Origin: Streptomyces sp. AC558_RSS880
Lineage (GTDB): Bacteria > Actinomycetota > Actinomycetes > Streptomycetales > Streptomycetaceae
Assembly (NCBI RefSeq): GCF_019049255.1
Contig: NZ_JAGMUJ010000047.1
Location: 1-64,000, forward strand
DNA: 64,000 bases
Reading direction: 5' to 3'
The notes under the pieces were generated by a model. That model searched no databases, had not been told where the DNA came from, and was given only the letters and a program-made list of their open reading frames with translations. The translations under genes and the position numbers were made by a program. Shown piece by piece: positions 7,261 to 15,888 of this stretch; within the stretch, counting starts at the first letter, position 1, and every line of letters begins with the position of its first letter.

Positions 7261-10254
7261 GTGAGCGCGCCGACCCCCACCTCCACGCTCGACGGAGCAC
7301 TGCGGCAGCAGCCCGCGCCGACGGCGCCGCCGTCCGGCGCACCGGCCGTCGGCCGCCGGCCCGGTCCGGCCGCCCAACTCGTTCTGGCCCTGGTCTGCGC
7401 CGCCTACGCCGTCGGCGCCGCGTTCGGCTGGGGCTCGGAGCGCCTCGCACTGATCATGGGCGACTTCGGGCTGTGCGCCGCGGCCGGTGCCGCCGCCGTG
7501 TCCTGCTTCGTCTACGCACGCAGCCCCCGCACCCGGTTCCGGCCCGCCTGGGTGATGTTCGGCCTCTCCTCGGCCATGGCCTCCCTGGGCAACCTGGTCT
7601 GGGGGTGGTACGAGGTCGTCCTCGGGCTTCCCGTGCCCAGCCCCAGCTACGCCGACCTGTTCTTCCTGTGCTTCGCGCCACCCGCCATCGTGGGACTGCT
7701 GGTGCTCGCCAAACGGCCCGTGACCAAGGCCGGCTGGGTCTGTCTCTCCTTGGACGCCTGGCTGATCGGCGGCTCCCTGCTCACCCTCGCGTGGAGCCTC
7801 GCACTCGCCCAGGCCGCCCGGGCCGAGGGGCCGGACGTCGCGCACACCGCGCTGTCACTGGCGTACCCGCTGCTCGACATCGCCCTGGTCAGCATGGTGC
7901 TCGCGCTGCACTTCCGGCGCTCGGAGGTCAACCGGTCCGCGGTCAACACCGCGATCGGCGCGCTCGCGCTGACCGTGATGTGCGACGCCCTGTTCACCTC
8001 TCCGCTGCTGCACGCCGGCTACCGCTCCGGACAGCTGCTCGACGCGGGCTGGTTCGCCGGCTCGCTGCTCCTGGCGTACGCCCCCTGGACCGCGCCCCGC
8101 GGCGGACGGCCCGAGCCGGACGGGCACACACGCGTGGTCCGCGAGCACCTGCCCGGCCGGTGCGGCACGCCGGACCACCACCACGGGCCGCCGCCCGGCG
8201 GGCCCACCCGGTATCCGCTCTCCCGGCCCATCGCCGGTTCCCTCGCCGCACTCACGCCGTACCTCGCCGCGGCCGTGTGCACCCTGGGCATCCTCTACAA
8301 CGTCCTCAACGGCCGCAGCGTCGACCGCGTGGTCCTGCTCACCGGGGGCACCGTGGTGCTCGCGCTCGTCGTGCGCCAGGGCATCATGCTGCTCGACAAC
8401 ATCACCCTGACCCAGGAACTGGCGCAGCAGGAGAACCACTTCCGCTCCCTGGTGCAGGGCTCCAGCGACGTCATCATGATCGCCGCCCCCAGCGGCATCC
8501 TCCGCTACGTCTCCCCGGCCGCCGCCGGGGTGTACGGCAGGCCCGCGGAGGAGCTGGAGGGGACCGAACTGGCCAGTCTCATCCACCCGGAGGACCTGGG
8601 CTGCGTCGTGCACGAGGTGCGCCGCTTCCTCGCCGCCGACCCGGTCGAGGAACCCACCACCCGGATCGAGTGCCGCTTCCGCTCCGGCAGTGGGGGAGGC
8701 TGGCTGAACGTCGAGTCGACCGTCAACCGGCACCACGGCGGCCTGATCTTCAACAGCCGCGACGTGACCGAACGCGTGCGGCTCCAAGCACAGCTCCAGC
8801 ACAACGCGGAGCACGACCCGCTCACCGACCTGCCCAACCGCGCCCTGTTCACCCGGCGCGTCCAGCAGGCCCTGTCCGGCCGCCGCGCCTCGGACCGCGG
8901 GGCCGCCCTCAGAGGCACGGCGGTGCTCTTCATCGACCTGGACGGCTTCAAGGGCGTCAACGACACCATCGGGCACCAGGCCGGGGACGAGCTGCTCGTC
9001 CAGGCCGCCCGCAGACTCCAGGACGCGGTCCGCAAGGGCGACACCGCGTCCCGGCTGGGCGGCGACGAGTTCGCGGCCCTGATCGTCGGCGACGGCGCCC
9101 GTGACCGGGACGCCCGCGAGCGGCACATCCTGGAGCTCGCCGACCGCCTGAGAGTGACCCTCTCCCAGCCCTACGTCATCGACGGCAACGATGTCCGGGT
9201 CAACGCCTCCATCGGCGTGGCCTTCGCCGAACCCGGCCTCGGCGCGGGCGAACTGCTGCGCAACGCCGACCTCGCCATGTACCGGGCCAAGGCCGCCGGC
9301 AAGGGCCGCGTGGAGCTGTACAAGCCGCAGATGCAGCAGGACGTGGTGCGCAGGGCGGAGCTGGCCACCCGGCTGCGCGCGGCGCTGCACCACGGCGAGT
9401 TCGCCCTGCTGCACCAGCCGGTGGTGTCCCTGGAGGACGGCCGGATCACCTCGGTCTGCGCCCAGGCGCGCTGGCGCTCCTCCCAGGGCGTGCTGTTCAC
9501 CCCCGCGGAGTTCCTGCGCGTGGCCGAGGACAGCGAGAAGACCGCCGAGCTGGGCCGCTGGGTGCTGGAGGAGGCCGTCGAACAGGCCGCCGAACGGCAC
9601 GCGATCGGTCTGCCCGTCCCGGTGGCCGTCCGGCTGAGCGCGCACCGGCTCCTTGACCGGTCACTGCCCCTGGGATCGATCGAGGCCCTGCTGACCCGGT
9701 ACGGGCTGCCGTCCGGCTCCCTGGTCGTCGAGCTGGCCGACACCGACCCCAGGGTGTCGCTCGACGAGCTGGAGCGCCGGCTGGCCGTGCTCAAGCGGCT
9801 CGGCGTCCGGATCGCGCTCGACGGCTTCGGCAGCGGACCCGGGACGATCATGGCCCTGAGGCGGCTCCCCGTCGACGTACTGAAGCTCGACCGGGGCCTG
9901 GTCGACGGCGTGGTGGAGTCCGCGCGGCTGCACAAGATCACCAGCGGTCTGCTGCGGATCGCCTCCGACCTCGGGATGCAGTCCGTGGCCGACGGCGTGG
10001 ATCTGCCCGAGCAGGTCGCGGCCCTGCGCGCGATGGGCTGCACGCACGGCCAGGGCAAGGCGTTCTCCGGGCCGCTGGACGAGTACCGGCTGCGCAGGGC
10101 GCTGGCCGCCGGGCACTATCCGGTGCTGCCGGGACCGGCCGAACCCGTGTTCGTCGGCCGGGGTTCCGGGGTGTACTCCACCGGGGTGACCGCCGTACTC
10201 CAGGGCGGTCCGGCGCTGCGCTCACATAATGAGACTCCCGTCCCACCCACTTGA
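7261..10254 (+). CDS. Membrane GGDEF/EAL c-di-GMP protein with degenerate EAL domain
   Basis: A 997-residue protein: eight or more N-terminal membrane segments (about residues 30-375), a PAS domain (about 391-500), GGDEF (about 525-680) and EAL (about 695-945). The cyclase signature is intact: GGDEF at 600-604, with the RxxD inhibitory site (RKGD, 591-594) exactly five residues before it. The EAL domain has lost its signature: the EAL triplet is CAQ (733-735), the DD pair is DG (ALDGFG) and the VAEGVE motif is VADGVD. It is therefore probably a diguanylate cyclase whose EAL part no longer hydrolyses but may still bind c-di-GMP. The GTG start at 7261 follows GGGAGG by 5 nt. It resembles the Streptomyces Cdg proteins; I do not assign which one. 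Confidence 0.88.
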   Translation: MSAPTPTSTLDGALRQQPAPTAPPSGAPAVGRRPGPAAQLVLALVCAAYAVGAAFGWGSERLALIMGDFGLCAAAGAAAVSCFVYARSPRTRFRPAWVMFGLSSAMASLGNLVWGWYEVVLGLPVPSPSYADLFFLCFAPPAIVGLLVLAKRPVTKAGWVCLSLDAWLIGGSLLTLAWSLALAQAARAEGPDVAHTALSLAYPLLDIALVSMVLALHFRRSEVNRSAVNTAIGALALTVMCDALFTSPLLHAGYRSGQLLDAGWFAGSLLLAYAPWTAPRGGRPEPDGHTRVVREHLPGRCGTPDHHHGPPPGGPTRYPLSRPIAGSLAALTPYLAAAVCTLGILYNVLNGRSVDRVVLLTGGTVVLALVVRQGIMLLDNITLTQELAQQENHFRSLVQGSSDVIMIAAPSGILRYVSPAAAGVYGRPAEELEGTELASLIHPEDLGCVVHEVRRFLAADPVEEPTTRIECRFRSGSGGGWLNVESTVNRHHGGLIFNSRDVTERVRLQAQLQHNAEHDPLTDLPNRALFTRRVQQALSGRRASDRGAALRGTAVLFIDLDGFKGVNDTIGHQAGDELLVQAARRLQDAVRKGDTASRLGGDEFAALIVGDGARDRDARERHILELADRLRVTLSQPYVIDGNDVRVNASIGVAFAEPGLGAGELLRNADLAMYRAKAAGKGRVELYKPQMQQDVVRRAELATRLRAALHHGEFALLHQPVVSLEDGRITSVCAQARWRSSQGVLFTPAEFLRVAEDSEKTAELGRWVLEEAVEQAAERHAIGLPVPVAVRLSAHRLLDRSLPLGSIEALLTRYGLPSGSLVVELADTDPRVSLDELERRLAVLKRLGVRIALDGFGSGPGTIMALRRLPVDVLKLDRGLVDGVVESARLHKITSGLLRIASDLGMQSVADGVDLPEQVAALRAMGCTHGQGKAFSGPLDEYRLRRALAAGHYPVLPGPAEPVFVGRGSGVYSTGVTAVLQGGPALRSHNETPVPPT

Positions 10255-10287
10255 CACTGGGTGCGCGCCGGGTGGAGGGTCAGTGCC

Positions 10288-10329
10288 ATGCGCACCCGAA
10301 TTCTCGTACTTGGAAAGCGCGTCGGCTGA
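10288..10329 (+). CDS. ilvB leader peptide (MRTRILVLGKRVG)
   Basis: A 13-codon ORF with GGAGGG 8 nt upstream of its ATG. Its centre is four consecutive branched-chain codons: ATT (Ile), CTC (Leu), GTA (Val) and CTT (Leu). Three of these (ATT, GTA, CTT) are rare in this genome. It ends about 40 nt before a terminator hairpin and precedes the acetolactate synthase gene, the classical layout of ribosome-mediated attenuation. Starvation for charged Ile, Leu or Val tRNA would stall the ribosome here and favour read-through. Attenuation of ilvB in actinomycetes is established in principle; this instance is read from sequence. Confidence 0.85.
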   Translation: MRTRILVLGKRVG

Positions 10330-10369
10330 CGCTGAGCCTCCACCGCTCAGCGACCACCACCCGGCGCGC
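10330..10369 (+). promoter_or_regulatory. Alternative hairpins of the ilvB attenuator
   Basis: Downstream of the leader stop, CGCTGAG (10330-10336) pairs with CTCAGCG (10346-10352). The 13-nt segment 10357-10369 is exactly complementary to 10263-10275, which lies just upstream of the leader and includes part of its ribosome site. A further small hairpin, GCGTC/GACGC (10319-10332), overlaps the leader stop codon and is mutually exclusive with the first. These are candidate pause and antiterminator elements; their pairing was inferred by eye. Confidence 0.55.
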
Positions 10370-10370
10370 T

Positions 10371-10404
10371 CCCCTCGCTTGCCTTATGGCACGAGGGGTT
10401 TTTT
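10371..10404 (+). terminator. ilvB attenuator terminator
   Basis: CCCCTCG (10371-10377) pairs with CGAGGGG (10392-10398), with an inner GCC/GGC pairing, and is followed by six T residues (10399-10404). A T-tract terminator is rare in this GC-rich genome. Its place between leader peptide and ilvB makes it the regulated terminator. Confidence 0.85.
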
Positions 10405-10484
10405 GTTGCACAGGCACCTGCCGAGCAGCACGCGTGACCCGTACAAACTTCGCAAAAACCCTCAGCATCGAGAAGAGAATGCCG

Positions 10485-12335
10485 ATGACCGAGCAGGCCA
10501 CCGGGGCCCATCACCCGCAGCCCCGGCCCCGATCCGGAGGACAGTCCGCCCCCGTCGAGCACGTCACGGGCGCACAGTCCCTCATTCGCTCTCTCGAGGA
10601 GGTCGGCGCCGACACGGTATTCGGCATTCCCGGCGGCACCATCCTGCCGGCGTACGACCCCCTGATGGACTCCACGCGGGTGCGTCACGTGCTGGTCCGC
10701 CACGAGCAGGGTGCCGGCCACGCGGCCACCGGTTACGCCCAGGCCACCGGCAAGGTCGGGGTGTGCATGGCGACGTCCGGTCCGGGCGCCACCAACCTGG
10801 TCACCCCGATCGCGGACGCGCACATGGACTCCGTGCCGCTGGTCGCGATCACCGGGCAGGTCGTCTCCAAGGCGATCGGCACGGACGCCTTCCAGGAGGC
10901 GGACATCGTCGGTATCACCATGCCGATCACCAAGCACAGCTTCCTGGTCACCAAGGCGGAGGACATCCCCCGGGCGATCGCCCAGGCGTTCCACATCGCC
11001 TCCACCGGCCGCCCGGGTCCGGTCCTGGTCGACATCCCCAAGGACATCCTCCAGGCGAAGACCACCTTCTCCTGGCCGCCCACCATGGACCTGCCCGGCT
11101 ACCGGCCCGTCACCAAGCCGCACGCCAAGCAGATCCGCGAGGCCGCCAAGCTGATCACCGCCGCGAAGCGGCCGGTCCTCTACGTCGGCGGCGGCGTCCT
11201 CAAGGCGCGGGCCACCGCCGAGCTGAAGATGCTCGCCGAACTCACCGGAGCGCCCGTCACCACCACCCTGATGGCGCTCGGCGCGTTCCCCGACAGCCAC
11301 CCGCTGCACGTGGGAATGCCGGGCATGCACGGTTCGGTCACCGCCGTCACCGCGCTGCAGAAGGCCGACCTGATCGTCGCCCTCGGAGCCCGCTTCGACG
11401 ACCGCGTCACCGGCAAGCTGGACAGCTTCGCCCCGTACGCCAAGATCGTCCACGCCGACATCGACCCGGCCGAGATCGGCAAGAACCGCCCCGCCGACGT
11501 GCCGATCGTCGGTGACGCCCGCGAGGTCCTCGCCGACCTCATCCAGGCCGTCCAGAAGGAGCACGCCGAGGGCGGCAAGGGCGACTACACCGCCTGGTGG
11601 AAGGACCTGAACCGCTGGCGCGAGACCTACCCGCTCGGCTACGACCAGCCCGAGGACGGCTCGCTCTCCCCGCAGCAGGTCATCGAGCGCATCGGGCAGC
11701 TGGCGCCCGAGGGCACGATCTTCACGGCCGGCGTCGGCCAGCACCAGATGTGGGCCGCGCACTTCATCCAGTACGACAAGCCCGCCACCTGGCTGAACTC
11801 CGGCGGCGCCGGAACCATGGGCTACTCGGTCCCGGCCGCCATGGGCGCCAAGGCGGGCGCCCCCGACCGCGCGGTCTGGGCGATCGACGGCGACGGCTGC
11901 TTCCAGATGACCAACCAGGAGCTCACCACCTGCGCCCTGAACAACATCCCGATCAAGGTCGCCATCATCAACAACGGCGCCCTCGGGATGGTCCGCCAGT
12001 GGCAGACCCTCTTCTACAACCAGCGGTACTCCAACACGGTGCTGCACTCCGGCCCCGGCGCGGACGGCACCGAGAAGAGCGCCGGCACCCGCGTCCCCGA
12101 CTTCGTGAAGCTGTCGGAGGCCATGGGCTGCTACGCGATCCGCTGCGAGGACCCGGCCGACCTCGACAAGGTCATCGAGGAGGCGAACTCCATCAACGAC
12201 CGCCCGGTCGTCGTGGACTTCATCGTCCACGAGGACGCGATGGTGTGGCCGATGGTCGCCGCCGGCACCTCCAACGACGAGATCATGGCCGCCCGGGACG
12301 TCCGCCCCGACTTCGGCGACAACGAAGACGACTGA
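10485..12335 (+). CDS. ilvB: Acetolactate synthase large subunit
   Basis: A 616-residue thiamine-diphosphate enzyme. It condenses two pyruvates to acetolactate (Val/Leu) or pyruvate with 2-oxobutanoate (Ile). The N-terminal Pyr domain has the activating glutamate in VRHEQGAGHAA. The ThDP/Mg motif runs from GDGCF to AIINN in the C-terminal third. The ATG at 10485 is preferred over one 6 nt earlier because AGAAGAGA then has normal spacing. It heads the ilvB-ilvN-ilvC run and is preceded by a leader peptide and attenuator. The first 25 residues are a variable, Pro/His/Gln-rich extension. Confidence 0.97.
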   Translation: MTEQATGAHHPQPRPRSGGQSAPVEHVTGAQSLIRSLEEVGADTVFGIPGGTILPAYDPLMDSTRVRHVLVRHEQGAGHAATGYAQATGKVGVCMATSGPGATNLVTPIADAHMDSVPLVAITGQVVSKAIGTDAFQEADIVGITMPITKHSFLVTKAEDIPRAIAQAFHIASTGRPGPVLVDIPKDILQAKTTFSWPPTMDLPGYRPVTKPHAKQIREAAKLITAAKRPVLYVGGGVLKARATAELKMLAELTGAPVTTTLMALGAFPDSHPLHVGMPGMHGSVTAVTALQKADLIVALGARFDDRVTGKLDSFAPYAKIVHADIDPAEIGKNRPADVPIVGDAREVLADLIQAVQKEHAEGGKGDYTAWWKDLNRWRETYPLGYDQPEDGSLSPQQVIERIGQLAPEGTIFTAGVGQHQMWAAHFIQYDKPATWLNSGGAGTMGYSVPAAMGAKAGAPDRAVWAIDGDGCFQMTNQELTTCALNNIPIKVAIINNGALGMVRQWQTLFYNQRYSNTVLHSGPGADGTEKSAGTRVPDFVKLSEAMGCYAIRCEDPADLDKVIEEANSINDRPVVVDFIVHEDAMVWPMVAAGTSNDEIMAARDVRPDFGDNEDD

Positions 12336-12370
12336 GAGCCGTCAGGACTTTCAAGCAGAGGAAGCAGATC

Positions 12371-12895
12371 ATGTCCAAGCACACGCTCTCCGTCCTGGTG
12401 GAGAACACCCCGGGCATCCTGGCCCGGATCGCCGCCCTGTTCTCCCGCCGCGGCTTCAACATCGACTCGCTCGCCGTCGGCGTCACCGAGCACCCCGACA
12501 TCTCCCGCATCACCATCGTGGTGAGCGTCGAGGAGTTCCCGCTGGAGCAGGTCACCAAGCAGCTCAACAAGCTCGTCAACGTGCTGAAGATCGTCGAGCT
12601 CGAACCCGGGCAGGCCGTTCAGCGCGAACTCGTTCTGGTGAAGGTGCGCGCCGACAACGAGACGCGTTCCCAGATCGTCGAGATCGTCCAGCTGTTCCGC
12701 GCCAAGACCGTGGACGTCTCCCCGGAGGCCGTGACCATCGAGGCCACCGGCAGCAGCGACAAGCTGTCCGCCATGCTCAAGATGCTGGAGCCGTTCGGCA
12801 TCAAGGAGCTCGTCCAGTCCGGCACGATCGCGATCGGACGCGGTGCCCGTTCCATCACGGACCGGTCGCTGCGCGCCCTGGACCGGTCGGCGTAA
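12371..12895 (+). CDS. ilvN: Acetolactate synthase regulatory small subunit
   Basis: A 174-residue regulatory subunit that binds IlvB and confers valine feedback inhibition. The N-terminal ACT domain is clear (VLVENTPGILARIAALFSRR, then GFNIDSLAVG). A C-terminal ACT-like half covers about residues 85-165. Length and motifs match the family. It lies 35 nt behind ilvB with GAGG upstream of the ATG, so it is in the same operon and under the same attenuator. Confidence 0.96.
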   Translation: MSKHTLSVLVENTPGILARIAALFSRRGFNIDSLAVGVTEHPDISRITIVVSVEEFPLEQVTKQLNKLVNVLKIVELEPGQAVQRELVLVKVRADNETRSQIVEIVQLFRAKTVDVSPEAVTIEATGSSDKLSAMLKMLEPFGIKELVQSGTIAIGRGARSITDRSLRALDRSA

Positions 12896-12905
12896 GACCC
12901 GTAAG

Positions 12906-12934
12906 CGGGCGGCCGGAAGATGACCGGCCGCCCG
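12906..12934 (+). terminator. Hairpin between ilvN and ilvC
   Basis: An 11-bp perfect stem, CGGGCGGCCGG / CCGGCCGCCCG, with a 7-nt loop, lies 10 nt after the ilvN stop. There is no T-run. It may end part of the ilvBN transcript or mark a processing point, allowing ilvC to be expressed separately. Confidence 0.6.
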
Positions 12935-13013
12935 TATTCCGAGACCGAGAAACTTCCCTTCCCCCCACCGGCATACGGTGGGACGCAACACCCGCACACA
13001 AGGAGAGAACCCA

Positions 13014-14012
<999 letters not shown>

Positions 14013-14128
14013 GCCCCCGCGCCCCGCAGCGGTGCCGTTCGCCGGCGCCGCCGCGGGGCTCCGGCCCGGACCCGGCCTCTTCCGGGTGATCATTCCGCAG
14101 AGGCGCAAGACGACCCGCCCCGCGCCAC

Positions 14129-14134
14129 TAGACT
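14129..14134 (+). promoter_or_regulatory. Candidate -10 element upstream of serA
   Basis: TAGACT in a region of lower GC about 115 nt before the serA start. I see no convincing -35 at normal spacing. A Ser/Cys-containing in-frame stretch lies between it and the start codon but has no stop of its own, so it is not a leader peptide. Confidence 0.35.
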
Positions 14135-14249
14135 GCTGCACAACAAACGCGTCAGGCCCACAGTGTCGTGCGTCTTCCACGCGGCTAGCACTTCTTCACC
14201 GCCTGCGGCCGTCGGGACGGCCGTCCGCATTGGACTTGTGAGGACTCAC

Positions 14250-15839
14250 GTGAGCTCGAAACCCGTCGTACTCATCGCTGAAGAGCTGTCGCCCGCCACC
14301 GTCGACGCACTCGGACCGGACTTCGAGATCCGCCACTGCAACGGTGCGGACCGCGCCGAACTGCTCCCGGCCATCGCCGAGGTGGACGCGATCCTGATCC
14401 GCTCGGCCACCAAGGTCGACGCCGAGGCGATCGCCGCCGCGAACAAGCTCAAGGTCGTCGCCCGCGCCGGCGTCGGCCTGGACAACGTCGACGTCTCCGC
14501 CGCCACCAAGGCCGGCGTGATGGTCGTCAACGCCCCCACCTCGAACATCGTGACCGCCGCCGAGCTCGCCTGCGGTCTGATCGTCGCCACCGCCCGTCAC
14601 ATCCCGCAGGCCAACGCCGCGCTGAAGAACGGCGAGTGGAAGCGGAGCAAGTACACGGGCGTCGAGCTCGCCGAGAAGACCCTCGGTGTCGTGGGTCTGG
14701 GGCGGATCGGCGCCCTCGTCGCGCAGCGCATGTCCGGCTTCGGCATGAAGGTCGTCGCCTACGACCCCTACGTACAGCCCGCGCGGGCCGCGCAGATGGG
14801 CGTCAAGGTGCTCTCGCTGGACGAGCTGCTCGAGGTCTCCGACTTCATCACCGTCCACCTGCCCAAGACCCCCGAGACCGTCGGCCTGATCGGCGACGAG
14901 GCGCTGCGCAAGGTCAAGCCGAGCGTCCGCGTCATCAACGCCGCGCGCGGCGGCATCGTCGACGAGGAGGCACTGTACTCGGCGCTCAAGGAGGGCCGCG
15001 TCGCCGGCGCCGGCCTGGACGTGTACGCCAAGGAGCCGTGCACCGACTCCCCGCTGTTCGAGTTCGACCAGGTCGTCTGCACCCCGCACCTCGGCGCCTC
15101 CACGGACGAGGCGCAGGAGAAGGCCGGTATCGCCGTCGCCCGCTCGGTGCGCCTCGCCCTCGCCGGTGAGCTGGTCCCGGACGCGGTGAACGTGCAGGGC
15201 GGTGTCATCGCCGAGGACGTCAAGCCGGGCCTGCCACTCGCCGAGCGCCTCGGCCGGATCTTCACCGCGCTCGCCGGTGAGGTCGCGGCCCGCCTCGACG
15301 TCGAGGTGTACGGCGAGATCACCCAGCACGACGTGAAGGTGCTGGAGCTGTCCGCGCTCAAGGGCGTCTTCGAGGACGTCGTCGACGAGACGGTGTCCTA
15401 CGTCAACGCCCCGCTGTTCGCCCAGGAGCGCGGTGTCGAGGTACGGCTGACCACCAGCTCGGAGTCGGCCGACCACCGCAATGTCGTCACCGTGCGCGGC
15501 ACCCTCTCCGGCGGCGAGGAGATCTCGGTCTCCGGCACGCTGGCCGGCCCCAAGCACGTCCAGAAGATCGTCGCGGTCGGCGACTACGACGTGGACCTCG
15601 CGCTCGCCGACCACATGGTCGTCCTGCGCTACGAGGACCGTCCGGGTGTCGTCGGCACCGTGGGCCGCATCCTCGGCGAGGCGGGCATCAACATCGCCGG
15701 CATGCAGGTCGCCCGCGCGACGGTCGGCGGCGAGGCGCTCGCGGTGCTGACGGTCGACGACACGGTGGCCGCCGGGGTGCTCGGTGAGCTCGCCGCGGAG
15801 ATCGGGGCGACGTCCGCGCGCTCGGTCAACCTGGTCTGA
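14250..15839 (+). CDS. serA: D-3-phosphoglycerate dehydrogenase
   Basis: A 529-residue enzyme that catalyses the first step of serine synthesis, oxidising 3-phosphoglycerate with NAD. The order is catalytic/Rossmann core (VGLGRIG near residue 155; NAARGG; a PHLGAST catalytic histidine), an intervening domain (about 320-450) and a C-terminal ACT domain (VLRYEDRPGVVGTVGRILGE). This is the long type I form with allosteric parts. The GTG at 14250 has GTGAGG 6 nt upstream. An open in-frame extension back to 14163 is rejected because the family begins at this point. Confidence 0.96.
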   Translation: MSSKPVVLIAEELSPATVDALGPDFEIRHCNGADRAELLPAIAEVDAILIRSATKVDAEAIAAANKLKVVARAGVGLDNVDVSAATKAGVMVVNAPTSNIVTAAELACGLIVATARHIPQANAALKNGEWKRSKYTGVELAEKTLGVVGLGRIGALVAQRMSGFGMKVVAYDPYVQPARAAQMGVKVLSLDELLEVSDFITVHLPKTPETVGLIGDEALRKVKPSVRVINAARGGIVDEEALYSALKEGRVAGAGLDVYAKEPCTDSPLFEFDQVVCTPHLGASTDEAQEKAGIAVARSVRLALAGELVPDAVNVQGGVIAEDVKPGLPLAERLGRIFTALAGEVAARLDVEVYGEITQHDVKVLELSALKGVFEDVVDETVSYVNAPLFAQERGVEVRLTTSSESADHRNVVTVRGTLSGGEEISVSGTLAGPKHVQKIVAVGDYDVDLALADHMVVLRYEDRPGVVGTVGRILGEAGINIAGMQVARATVGGEALAVLTVDDTVAAGVLGELAAEIGATSARSVNLV

Positions 15840-15840
15840 G

Positions 15841-15870
15841 GTTCAGGGGGCGCAGCCCCGGACCCCCCGT
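15841..15870. repeat. Dispersed GGGGGC-GCAGCCCCGGACCCCC repeat fragment
   Basis: CAGGGGGCGCAGCCCCGGACC followed by CCCCC resembles the GGGGGCTCCGCCCCCGGACC block at 32851-32870. It is a common kind of Streptomyces intergenic repeat. It lies between the convergent serA and MFS genes. Confidence 0.5.
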
Positions 15871-15888
15871 TCGTCCTGAACGGGATCG

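Noticed and set aside
14163..14249. A Ser/Cys-rich upstream segment of the serA frame as a serine leader peptide
   Set aside because: It has no stop of its own and runs into serA, and there is no terminator between them.
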